In this document: positions 1 through 11,731 of the stretch, one piece after another
Numbering within the stretch: position 1 is the stretch's first letter
Layout: every line of letters begins with the position of its first letter
Notes under the pieces: generated by a model
Seen by the model: the letters and a program-made list of their open reading frames with translations, nothing else
Databases searched by the model: none
What the model was told of the DNA's origin: nothing
Position numbers and translations under genes: made by a program
NCBI RefSeq assembly: GCF_028769735.1
Contig: NC_088179.1
Coordinates: forward strand, 10,073,950 to 10,137,949
Source of the DNA: Zonotrichia leucophrys gambelii
Taxonomy: Eukaryota; Chordata; Aves; Passeriformes; Passerellidae
Length of the DNA stretch: 64,000 nt
Direction: 5' to 3'

Positions 1-2142
1 TCCTCTTTCTGAAAAATTACCATTCTCTGAGGCTTTGTGAAGACAACAGAATTGAACATACAAAACCACACATAAACATATATTTATATATGATTTCAGA
101 TTTAATTAGACTCTAGACATTCTCATCCTCAAGGGCTGAAGTTCTAATAACCTGTTAAAACATAATTTTGCATACACAGGAAACTTTAGGCTCAAACAGC
201 TTTTGCTGCAACAAGCAATCTTGTTTAATTCCCTTAAAGATCACAGTGAATTTTTCTTCAACCTTAATCACTTTAGATCTTTCTGTCCCAAAACTCAGTT
301 TCTGAGAAACTGTGATAGGCAGAAATTTATCATGTCAAAACAAGCTGCAGATATCCTTGGTGCTGCTCATCTTTGTCTCAGAAGGACTTTGTCTCATTTC
401 ACAACAGCTCAATCATAGCAGATGTATATTGTACATGACAAACCCATGAAATGAGCTGGGCAGTCCACACTTCACCTACTTTGTCTCCTGTGGGATGTTA
501 AATGACCCTTGGTAGCTTTAATTTTCTTTCAGAGATTTTTTTATCAGGAAGCAAATACTGATAAAGACAAATGTTTTGGTCTGGTCAGGTCAGGTCATGG
601 TTGCCAAGCTTGAGTCACTCCAGGCTGGTTTATGAGTTCCAAAGCTTTACATTGCATTTAATTTTTGTGTGCAGCTTTTCATAACAGACTGTGAAGTCAA
701 GGGTAGAAATTACTACATGGAAGTTTGGGACAGCATGTGATTTCTAAGTAACCCCAAGCAGATAAGTTGGCAGAGGTCAGCTGGTCAGATCTAAGGAACA
801 GAGGTTGGCTCAAAGTAATTTGGAAAGGGTCCAGAAACTGCTCCAAAAAGACAGTGCTGTGGGGATGGGGGAATGCAGGAACGTGTGCCAGAGGTGTCCT
901 TGCACATGGTCTGGTTTTACACAGGTCTCAGTGGAGATGCAGATGACATTTGAGCCAGTGGTAGCAGGAGCGAAGGGTAAACCTTGGATCAGTTTAAACT
1001 CCATCTTATGAAACACAAACTCTTGCATTAGGATCATATAGACATGATCTGGCTCAGAGCTTTCCCCTTGGTACTTCCGTGGAGGAAGGATAATTTGGGC
1101 TAGTTAATTAATCAAAAGCAATGTCAGAACAGGGACTCTTTGTATATCTACCAGCATATTACCACTGCCTTTCTTGCATTTAAGCATTTTTTTCAAAATA
1201 TACTGAGGTGATCTGTACCAAAGGACAAGAAAACGAACCCTCTTCTCCTTCAGCCGTCAGTCTGCAGTCCTGCTCTTTATTGCAAACACTATCACTTGCC
1301 AAAATTTCATCCTCCAGTCTTGTACTTATCTTCATTCTTATTTAATTAAGACAAGTGCAGGGCCAATCCCACTGACACATTGTTAGAATTTTTCCTATCA
1401 GTTGAAAACTGAAAGCAGAATTTGATTCATTGACCATCCTCATGTGACAGCTGCACACACTATACTGCTGTATATCTGGTTTGGAGCAGGATCATCACAC
1501 TCAGAAAATAATTCAGGATGAATGTGCATCATGCACTAAATGTGAAATCAGCAGTAATTCATGGTTCTAAAAAAAAGTTTTCCACTCTCATCTAGAGACT
1601 CAGCCGTCAGCATTACTCAGTGTGTTGTGAATCAATGAACTAAATCAGCCTCTAGCAGAGTGTGGATTAGAAAAGTCACTCTTTCCCAGAGGAAAATACT
1701 GCATATGAGTTTAGTGTAACAGCTTCCTGCTCCCTGATTTAGATCAGAAGACATTAAAATACAGTAAATATCTAAAACCGAGACAGCATTAAAAAGGCTC
1801 TGCTTCACAAATGAAACATCTGCATCTTCGTGACTGAACATCTTAATTGCTTTGGTTAATTACTACTCATCAAAAAAGATAGGAAAGTGGGATATACAGA
1901 ATAAAATGAGATATCAAGGGGCACATCTCCTGCATTCATTTAGGTTGGTCTGTGTAGTAACAGGCTACATCTCATATGGCTCCTGACAGGAGCCAGTCAT
2001 GCCAAATATAACTACTCAAACCTGCAAGTCAACTGTTTAAACTGTTCCCTTGCAGCAGGAGCCCACAGCATTTCACTCCACCACCAATTACACATCTAAC
2101 TGCAAAACCACCTAACACAGGCTGAAAGAGAATTCTTCATCC

Positions 2143-2146
<4 letters not shown>

Positions 2147-2175
<29 letters not shown>
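2147..2175. repeat. (AC)n microsatellite
   Basis: A perfect run of about 14 AC units lies in SPHKAP intron 2. Confidence 0.97.
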
Positions 2176-2180
<5 letters not shown>

Positions 2181-2505
2181 TAAACTTTCTCTGACAATAG
2201 TGTAAAGAAGCCAAAAACATCCTGCTGTTTGTCAGAAGTATGGTCAGAAGTTAATAACTCTTCTTTTAGTGTGCTGACAGTCATAAAATTGACTTGTTTT
2301 ACAATGAACAGCTCATGTGATACAGGCTACCCTTTAAAAGAATGTGATAGTTGTGAATGTGACCAAGCAGGAGCCCTTTTTGTAAAGGCAGTGGTGGCAC
2401 TTAGTGTTGTGCCACTCTCCTTCACTCTTATATAAACTGAACAACTCTGAGATTAAATGAAAATTTAAGATGTTTTCCCACACAGTAGATTTTCTGTCTA
2501 TATGA

Positions 2506-2559
2506 GTCAGCAGTATTTTTAAAAACTGTTACAGTCAGCAGTATTTTTAAAAACTGTTA
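2506..2559. repeat. 28-bp tandem duplication
   Basis: The unit beginning GTCAGCAGTATTTTTAAAAA occurs twice head to tail: 2506-2533, then 2534-2559. No mismatch is seen over the 26 shared bases. It lies in SPHKAP intron 2 and is probably a recent replication-slippage duplication. Confidence 0.9.
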
Positions 2560-3576
2560 TTTTGCAAATAACCCTTTGATCAAATGAAAGAAATATTGAC
2601 ATTTTATCTTTTAGCCATGTTGGGGTGAGCAAGAAAAGTACAGTCCCAGCATACACATCTGCCTTATCAAGTTCTCTTTTTATATCAATGATATTATATC
2701 TAACAAATTTTCTGTGCAAAGTTTTCAGTATAAGGAAAAATCTTTAGCATCTACATGTTTTATCCTTCACTCTTCTTACAGAAAACAAACAAAAAACTCC
2801 AAACCCAAAATGAAAGCATTATTAAAAGACAGAATTATGAGAAGACTGAATGAACTGTGAAAGTTTAAAATGAATGCTATCTTTTCAGCTCTAGAATTAT
2901 GCCTGTGGGAGACAGTAGAGCTCTGAGGTTTATTGCAGAGTGAGAGGTGAAAGCCTGTCCTCAATAGTCTCTGGTAGTGCACCCTTCCCTCAGACTGTGC
3001 TGCCATTACAGGCTTCTAGGAAGGAGGAATAAAAGGTCTTCACCTTTTATTATCAGTTGTACTGAAATTAGCTACATGCATAAAATGACATTTGACCCCT
3101 CCTAATGACATACATACACACACAGGTGTCACTCCCCCCTCCACCCCACCAATGCTCTAAATTAAATTAATAATAACAACATATAAACCTGGTTTTAGGA
3201 AACAATAATAGCATTCTATACCAGCTCTTGCTGTAGAAACCATTCCAATCAAAGTTTTTTCATGAAGGACCCTCCATTGCATTGACCTGAGGAAGGAAAG
3301 CTCTGTCTGGGTCCCAGAAACTTGTCATTTACTGAGAAGCAGTCCTAAAGGTTTTCATGCTATGCATGACTTTTATTTCATATAATGAAATGTCAGATAA
3401 TGAGGTAAATTAGAAAATTTCAATGGGAGTTTACCTCCCATATATGTATACTGTATTTTGGGACCAGACCTTTTCTAAGTATCACTTAAATTTTGTATTC
3501 CTCACTACAGCTGAAAGCTAAAAAGCAAAGCTGTATATATACTGGACTTTGAATATAATATAAACTTAAAAGTTAC

Positions 3577-3679
3577 CTTCTTACATGCTGTGACAGAGCT
3601 TCCCAAACTGCTTGCAGAACTGTCTGTGCTGCTGCCTTGGCGCTCTGGGACTTCATGCATCAGTGGAGATTCCAAGTTG
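3577..3679 (-). CDS. SPHKAP: SPHKAP coding exon 2 (residues 11-45)
   Basis: This 103-nt exon has a strong acceptor (pyrimidine tract, then TTCTTCAG|CAAC) and a good donor (AAGAAG|GTAACT). Only one frame is open: one base completes a codon from exon 1, followed by 34 codons. The peptide begins (S)NLESPLMHEV, has a serine-rich middle (GSSTDSSASSLGSS) and ends VTACKK. In human SPHKAP, the N-terminus has SNLES, a Gly/Ser-rich linker and then ITACKKVL at the same spacing, recalled from family knowledge rather than searched. The exon ends on a full codon, so the next should start near Val-Leu. I looked for the downstream block containing TDYW on the minus strand of 1-3500 and did not find it; it must lie beyond the left edge. 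The PKA-anchoring helices are also outside this window. Confidence 0.87.
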
Positions 3680-5139
3680 CTGAAGAACAAAAAAGAAACA
3701 AGCCCCCAAAAACCTTTCCAGTGACTCAGCCACATAAATAACTCAAGTAATACCAAAACGCAGGTCAGTAAAGAGATGTAACTTAGAATAATAGATGCTA
3801 TCTGTATTCTGCTAGCTGATGTTACTTACTAGTCTATTTATTGCTAATTTTCCCGTTTAGGAAGACTATCTTGAGCTTTTGGATATAAAATAGCAAACTG
3901 ATGTCTTTTGAACACTAGAGGAAAGCATAACTGCCTACAACCAGACCTGTCTGTCTTGAATGCCACTGTAAAAAGTGGCACTAGCTTGTTTTCATAAGCA
4001 GGCAGCTTGGAGCAGCAAATGAAATGCTTGGTAAACAACAGGAATATTTGCTGCATTTTTACCTGCCAGGAAGGAAGAAAAGGGGTAGTGATTGCAAAGT
4101 AAAAAACACAACAGCAGAGGCAGTATTCTGTAATCCAGATGGAACAGCTCAGTACACTGTAGGTTTGGGGCTAAGCTAAGTCATGCACATATTCTGTTTT
4201 GTGATTCAGTGGTACACAACAAACATGTTTACTTAGGAACTGTGCAGATGTGAAGTACAAAACCATAAAACCAAGTTCCCCCAGCCAAATTATTTGCATA
4301 CACAGCAAGAACCAACCCTCATACTTTTCTTCTGGAATAGTTCAGGCCAGTCTTCAAAGATCTTCCATCAATTAATAATCACATTGTTCCAAGATTAATG
4401 AAGCTTCTCCCTCTGGTCATGACATAATCACAGTTAAAGGCCATATGTGCTAAAAGACTACTTATGCAGGAACACACTAAGAGAAAACTATCCTACATGA
4501 TCATGTTTTGCTTCTCAGATTGAGTCTTTGGAGTGCTTAGGACTAGCCATGAATATATGCATTCCCACTGGTAAGAAACTGTGTCAGTGAGAATTCTGCT
4601 GACGTGTGTGGTACTATTCCACAATAATTTAAAAAAGTATCTAGATGCACTGGAATTAGAAGAGTGAATTAAAAAAATATAAAACTAATTTAGGAATTTT
4701 TAATTTCTAGCTGGGGGGAAGTTTCATGAGATACATGGGAGGACTGAATATAGATGCACAAGAGAGACCAGAGGATTAATTGACTTGGAAAGTATGTTAC
4801 CACTCAATACTCTGGAAGATACCAGCATCATTTGTATTTAGAAAGAAGACTTTTGCCTGTTTACAAAACTCTGCTTCATTGTTCAGATGATATAGATACA
4901 CAGTAATATTTCTGGGCAGTAATTTCTCTGGCATTTGACACAGCAAAATAGCATTTTATAGCTCTTATACTGAGTTCTTTAACAAAATGAGGGAAATTAA
5001 ACACATGAAATCAATTCTGGCTTTCTATCTCCATCTAAAGTAGCAATCTCATATTCAGAGGGTCAAATCTTATAGAAGTTAAGTATCCTCCTTGATAAGT
5101 CCACATTAAGATGCAGCCTTTGGATGAGGTAAAACTCAC

Positions 5140-5189
5140 CACTCCTAGCAGAAGCTGCGCACTGCCTCTTTTTATAAGATGCATCACCT
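5140..5189 (-). other. Exon-like segment in SPHKAP intron 1, phase-incompatible
   Basis: A 50-nt minus-strand segment lies between a reasonable acceptor (AAATTGCAG|AGG) and a strong donor (GAGTG|GTGAGT). Two frames are open (GDASYKKRQ... and VMHLIKRG...). Neither joins both exon 1 and exon 2 in frame, so as a simple cassette it would shift the SPHKAP frame. It is probably a pseudo-exon. Confidence 0.15.
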
Positions 5190-8028
5190 CTGCAATTTGA
5201 CAGAAAATTACACATCAAGGCTGACCTCCAGGCTGAACTACAAGGCCTGTTGTACTCTTTCCTCCTGCTCTTCACCGAGAGGAAGGCTGAGGGCCCTGCC
5301 ACAGGGAACTGATGGGCTCCTAATGACTATTTGCTCTCAGTTCCACTGTGTGCAGGGAATTGAACTTCAGTGCCTGAAGTGTTGTTGAGTCTAACAGCAG
5401 CAAAGATAACAATTTGACAACTACCTAAAGGCCTTCTTTAGAACTTAATTAAACAGTACAAATAGAATATCACATTAAAGCATAGCTGAAAAATGTAGTT
5501 GAAGAGTTACGTTCTGGAGTAAAAACAAATCTGCGCTATCTCTAGACAGTATTTCAGCAAGGGGTAGCACATGACATGGGCCATACAAAGTAAAGCTCTC
5601 CTCCAAGTCATGCGGAAAGTGAAATGATCTGTAAAAGCTTCTTAATCCTTTAAAATCTGTGTTCTTTTCAAAATAAGCCCACTTTTCATTTGTAAATGTA
5701 GAAAACCCTGTTAAAAGCACATGATAATTGGAATAAATGTAAAATGCCATTAAATATTTTAAATGAGACTAGGCACTCACTCATACTATAGTTCAGACAG
5801 GAAACTCAACTGCCTTCGGTATTCCCAAAATTTGGTAAACCTAAATCCTCTTGTCACCTATCCCAGTCCTCAAGAGTTGTATTCCACATCCAGCTGATAA
5901 CTCAGAGCACAGGAAAAATCAGCAACTGTGTTTCACAGGACAAGGGACACTGCATTTACAAGTATCTCAAACACTTTCAGAAGCACTTTCAGAGCTTCTT
6001 TTTTAGGTTCACGTCTCTTGTTCTGTAACTGCTGAGCAGAACCGCTGTTCTCAGGCTGCACTGCAGCTCAGATCCTGAATTGTGCCAGGGACAGGAGCTC
6101 TGGGCTCCCACCACTTGCAGACAGCTTAAACCAGTCAGGGTTCAGTCGCTGAAATGGAGAAAATTTTAACAAAGAAGTATCAAAATAGGAGAGCTACATT
6201 CAGTTTTAGACTCCACCGCCTTTTCCTTACTGAGTTTATGGCTACATGATTTCTAGAAGAAGCACAGGGAAACCCCCCTGGCCACTCTTGCTGGTCACTC
6301 GGGTCCATGACTAGGTGTGACACAAAGGAGATGTGCAGCAATGCATGCCAGCTGAGGGCAAAATGAGCACCCAGCTGTGCTGCTGCAGGCTGGGAATTCA
6401 GCACCACAAAAGTGAGTCTTCTGTAACTCAGCAAGTGCAGTGAATGAGGTTCTGCACAGATACTTTCAGGGGCAAAGGTCTTTCTTCCAACACTGAACAT
6501 GGATTTGGCTTTTCAACATCTCTTTTTCAATTATCTCAACTCTCAGTTAGGGCAAAGTTTCCTTTTCTCTTTATCCCATGGGTACCCTTCCTAAGCTTTC
6601 ATTTTCAACAGGTGTTTTCTCAAGAGATCCTCCTCAGGCCATACAGCTCTGCCACCCTCGCTCTGTAGCAAAGGCAGTAATATAAACCCATTTTTCACTA
6701 ACTCTCCAGGGAAAAGATATTCTGGCTTTTAGAAGCTTCTGCTCTCATTAGTTCCTCAACAGCAGGAAGCAGAATGAAACTCTTGCAGAGATGCAGCCAG
6801 CTCATCATCAAGTGATAGCTCTGCATTCACATACTATACTCGTTACTTCACATTAAGAGCTTACACCAAGTGCTGGACTTTCAAGACATCTGGCACAGAT
6901 TGGAGCCTTTTCACTAGAAGATAAAGAAAGCTGCTAGAGTTTTTAGGTCTCAGTTCTCAAGTTTTCTTGGCTCCCTTGTTTAGTATGTGATGGAGAAGGC
7001 TGATCTGTGTTAGATGTGCTCATCTGACTTGCAGGTGCCACAAAAAGCCACAGGCATAGCAATCAATCTCTGTTAAGGAATGGCTCATTTTGAGAGTTTT
7101 CTTTTGGTGTGAAAGATCCTAACCTTTAATTCAGCTTTTGAAACTGAAGTTGGGAACCTGGATATAAGACTTGGTGTTAAGTGCATAATTTTCACTTTGA
7201 TATTTACATTAATAGAGAAGTCTCCACACTTATTAACCACCAGGTGCTGTCTTACTGATTCATGAATTGTAACTGATAACTTTTTTCTTACAAGCTGTAT
7301 GCACTCACAAAGGATACAAACAAATTTCCTGGAAATTAGAGGTCTGTGGTAAACGGCTGTGAGGTTTATATCACTGACTGTAATAATAACACATGGTGTA
7401 TTACTGTCCAAAATGCAAACGAATTGCTTCATCTTTCCTATGTTAAATAATTCAAAAATACTGACCTCGATGACTCAAGACTTAATCAAAAAACCCACAG
7501 CTGCTCCTAAAAATAATTATCTCCTTTGCAGATGTGGCAGATGGTGCTACATCAACTAAGATGAGGTAATTTAAAGAATTCCCCAGGTTATCACTAAAGA
7601 AAATTGATCTATGAAACAGTATCAGAAACTTCAATTTCCTACCATCTTGAACAAGCATAAACAGCTTCCCAAAACTTGCTGTTCAATAATCATTCCTAAG
7701 GAGCAATCTCAATAAATAGTAAGTGACCATTACATATATATTTTTTGAATCAATCATATTACAGCCTGCTGCTTTTTCACTTTTCATTATGACCCCTAAT
7801 CTTGGCATTTTGAACATAGAAAACATACTGAACCATGAAAAAAATAATCTTGAAGGAAGCAAACTGGATGAACACAGGGAGGTTTCTCAGTGCAATTAAT
7901 ACCAAGCTATAGTGAGCTCCATTTCTGTTGTTCTGCTAATGTCTGTAGTGAACAGCATGAACAACAAAAAAGGGATGCATCTCATTTTGAAACAGGAATA
8001 TGAGAGAAGTGAAAGCAGAGCAAAATAC

Positions 8029-8082
8029 CTTAGCATCTTCTTACTTCTACCCTCCCAAATAAACCTCAAAGCTCCTAAGCAA
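8029..8082 (-). other. Possible 54-nt cassette exon in SPHKAP intron 1
   Basis: A segment on the minus strand has a good acceptor (CTGCCTTCCTCAG|TTG) and a usable donor (GCTAAG|GTATTT). Only one frame is open (CLGALRFIWEGRSKKML), entering with one base and leaving with two. That is exactly compatible with exon 1 (leaves two bases) and exon 2 (enters with one), so inclusion would add 18 residues without breaking the frame. Human SPHKAP as I know it has no such insert. This may be chance. Confidence 0.2.
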
Positions 8083-11000
8083 CTGAGGAAGGCAGCCAGC
8101 TTAATCCAGACCCTAAGCAAGAAGCAGTTTTGAAAGGCATGCAGTGTTCAAACAGCATCTCTTAACTTCAAAGCCTTTTGAAGTGGACAGACTGGTCATA
8201 CTTTTTCCTCATTCTACCTTTCACATTTTACAGTTTTAAATTTTACCTTTGCAAGTAAACAGGTCAGCAAAGTCACTAGGAGCAAAATCTTTAGATATAA
8301 CAGTGTCAAAGTTACTCTTCTAATCCATATAAATGGTTTTTATTCAGTCTGGACAATGTGTATACTTCAATCAGAGCACAGATGGTTAGTCAAACAGATG
8401 CTCTATAAATATCTCTAACAAATGTCTTTCTGATTTTATTATGGATTTGGAACTCAAGAACAGAATATAATCACTGGCAATATCAGGATTGCATCTTGTA
8501 AGGTATTAATAGACTTTTTTTCAGTCTCCCATGGCTGCTATTGGCTTCATGGGAAACAAAAATACTGAATCTTTCCCTTCACTGTCTGTACACTCTGACA
8601 GGTATAGGATTGGGTTTTACAGATGAGCACACCAAAAAGACTAGAAGTTTAAATGCTTTATATTCTGATTTCTCATTTCATAGTGTCTACTGGGTACTCT
8701 TGATTTACATTTCATTTTTATCAGTGGTACAGCTGCCAAAAGACCAAGTCTTAGCTACGTGCTGATGAAAAACAGATGCAGAGAAAAGATAATCCATGCT
8801 GGGGTACACTTCACAATGCCCAAAGAGCCCTGAATGACCTCCAAAATAAACCAGTAAATAAATCTGTAAGTCTCTGTAAGCAGTAGCAATCATCAGCCTT
8901 CTTTCAAATCATGTTTTTAAAATATTATCAAAGAACAGACAATGGTTTTACTGAAGAACAAATGTAAACAAAACTAACTACATTTTTTATGATCTACTTA
9001 GAAATATTCTTTCCTTCTTGAGTTTACTGATTGAATTACTAAGGCTAAAATAACTTTATGTACAAGTCTGGCAAACTCCTCCACATTCAATAGCTATGGC
9101 AGGATATATTCAGTTCAGAGAGCTGACAATCAAATCAAAGAGTTGGCACTCAGGAGCTGAACAACAGATGATTGGGCTGGTGGCTTTTGATGGTCAGTAA
9201 TTTACTGACAGAGAGTCAGCCCAATATAAAACTGGCTTTTCACACAGCTGACAGGCATCCTGCCTCTTCCCCACCTACCCCTGGATTTGAGATGCTGTAA
9301 GCCAATTCCAGACAGAACTTTGTTATGCTGGTAGAATGCCTACTTAATAAGGAAAACTTCCAGAAAGAAGTTCTGGAAGTTCTCCTTACTATTTCCTTAT
9401 TTCCAGCCTTGGACCTTAGTCAGAGGAAACTACAGCAAAGTGCAGAAGGAACTGTGAGATCTCTTCGTGTGGGAAATGCCCACAACAATTCACAGGTAAC
9501 AGGAACAGCTGCTGGGTTCCTGAGGTGCAGGGTGTTTTAGAAGGTACAAAAAGATGACCTGGATCAACAGCTAGGGACCAGCAAGGTCTGCTGAAGAAGA
9601 AGGACTGACTTGCAGAAGATTAAGGACAGACCCTTAAATGCAGGGAAGGCTAAAGGACTTTACCTTATGGAGATGGACTGAAAGACAACTCAGACTGCTT
9701 TTCTTGCTTTTCTGCCCCAAAAGCAAGGAGTGTGTACTCAGGTCTGGAGTGCCAGCCAGTGGGAAACTAAGGCTCTGCTGAGGGTTTGACTGCAGGAAAG
9801 ATAAGAAATCTTGTTAAAGGAAGGATTCTTTGAGCAATTAGTCTGTACACACATAACTTAAGTGAGCAGTGCTGACTGGGAAGATGATTTTAGAGAGATA
9901 CAGGCACAGGTATCACAGAAACATCAGAACAAGGCAGTTTCATTTCCTCTACAGCAAAGCAATAGAATTGCTACTATTTCAGCCTACTAAAACCAGCAAA
10001 AACCAATATAAAATCTGAAAAATTCTTAAAAAGATGTCCCACAAAAAATCCCTTATTCACCTACCATATGTAGGTGTACTGTACAACACTACTGGTCCTT
10101 GTGTTGTGGAAAGGAGAACAAAAGAGGAAATAACTGTTTTTCCATTCTAGCAAAAAAATGTTCATGACTGTGTATTTATTAAGAAATTTATATTATTTCT
10201 GCATTTTTGATGGCAATGGCTATTCTTAATATAGGATGTGTTGTTAGTGTAGCACAATGTAATAGTTCAAATGTATGATGTTACCTGATCCTCCTTTAAA
10301 AAGACTGGAAAAAACATTGTGACACAGCTGGAAACTGGTGAAATTTCATCCAATTTAAATACATAACAAATGTGCAAGCAGCTCCCACAGATTTCAACTA
10401 GAAATAGAAATTCACAGCACTTTTCAGGATGAAATCAAAGACATTGAAAATTAGGCTGTCATGCCATAAACCACTGGGTAATTTTTCACAGCCTGTTTTA
10501 TATGTTTCTTGTATCTAACAAACGACTTGCGTTCCCTGGCTGCTCCTCTCATCCTTTCGCTGTTCACAAACTGTCAGCTGGGAGTCTCAGGACAAGCAGT
10601 GCAACACCACACAGGAACACACCAGTGTTTTTATAAGGATGTAAATCTCACCTTAACTCATTCATTAAGTATTTTTGGCATCCTATTTATATTATATAGC
10701 CAAACATCACAGACAGGCTTCCAACCAGCTTTTGTCATCAACAAATGTGATTCTCATTTGGAGTATCAGAGCAACAACAGTAAGATACTGACAAAAACAA
10801 GCCTCAAAGCACAGCACATGCAAACAAGTATTTCACTGTCTGACAATTTTTTTAAGGCCATCCTCTAAAGATCTCAAATTTAATTTATAAAAGTTTTTCA
10901 GTGATTATATTCAAGACAGATACGGAATATTTCTGAAGGCAAGAGTAATGTGACGAAGATGTTCATAACTTAGAAGTAAATGGATATGTCACGATTTTAT

Positions 11001-11712
11001 TTGAATAGAAAGTGTGTAGCTAATCAAACCTTGCTAGCTGTTCGTGTGTTTTCCTTTTTAGATTGATTACAAATCAAATAGACTGTACAAGCATAATTGC
11101 AATGTGGCAGGTAGTCAGGATTATGTGCGTGATCAGAAGGTGAACATCACTTTCATCTTTTGAATGGCATTTTCCTAATATTCAGCAGACACTCTGAAAT
11201 TCTTTGTACCACCTCTCCACAGAAATAATAAATCTGGCTTTGGAATTATGAGATTAAGGAAGGGGTCCTGTCTGTACCTAAATACAGATATTTAAGATAG
11301 GAGCTTGGGAATTTCCCACTGTTGCAGCATCACTTTCAGCTACTTTTAAAAACATAAAAAGCAAAACTCGTAGTGAAAATGGACTGCTGATACTGGAAAA
11401 CCAGATTTTTCATAACAGAATTTGAATTATGGAACAGCCTGGGGCCTTGGAAACAAAAAAGTAAGCATATGACAAGCCAAGTGGTTATAGTATCATGATG
11501 TACAGTGTTCTTTATTACAAAGCATGAAAACTGACTTCAGTGTAGTGAAGATGCACCTGTCCATATCACAGAAGTTAATATCTCTGAATACTATAGGAAA
11601 TTATAACAAAATATTTATTACAAATGCCTGCAGACTCCTCAGCCACCAGTAAGCCACAGAACAGGTCAGTAAAGCATGACAACTTCTTTCTTTTCCTTTT
11701 TTCCCTGTTTTT

Positions 11713-11731
11713 GGGGGGGGAGGTGGGAGAG
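11713..11731 (+). repeat. G-rich run
   Basis: Eight consecutive G bases are followed by AGGTGGGAG inside SPHKAP intron 1, after a T/C-rich stretch. It is a local purine-rich strand with weak G-quadruplex potential. Confidence 0.6.

Larger units (their letters stand above)
1..3576 (-). other. SPHKAP: SPHKAP intron 2, 5' part (cut by window edge)
   Basis: This sequence lies after the exon 2 donor (GTAACT) on the minus strand and continues past the left edge. No further SPHKAP exon was found. It contains an (AC)n microsatellite at 2147-2175 and a short tandem duplication at 2506-2559. The small open frames here have no coding look. Confidence 0.7.

Noticed and set aside
1..3500. SPHKAP exon 3 (expected after Lys-Lys with Val-Leu and a TDYW block)
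   Set aside because: Searched by eye on the minus strand and not found; presumed beyond the left edge.
3830..4062. Minus-strand strong acceptor, 70-codon frame and AATAAA downstream
   Set aside because: Joining exon 1 to this acceptor gives AG|G TAA, an immediate stop in the SPHKAP frame. Kept only as a possible untranslated alternative end.
5475..5750. 91-codon minus-strand frame with an AG upstream (GFSTFTNEKWAYFEK...)
   Set aside because: It looks protein-like but matches no family I know, the donor is poor (GAAC|GTAACT) and this length is expected by chance in 64 kb.
7085..7432. 115-codon minus-strand frame
   Set aside because: Low-complexity, no recognisable domain, weak surrounding splice sites.
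10509..10868. 119-codon plus-strand frame
   Set aside because: No domain, no splice or promoter support, antisense within the SPHKAP intron; expected by chance.
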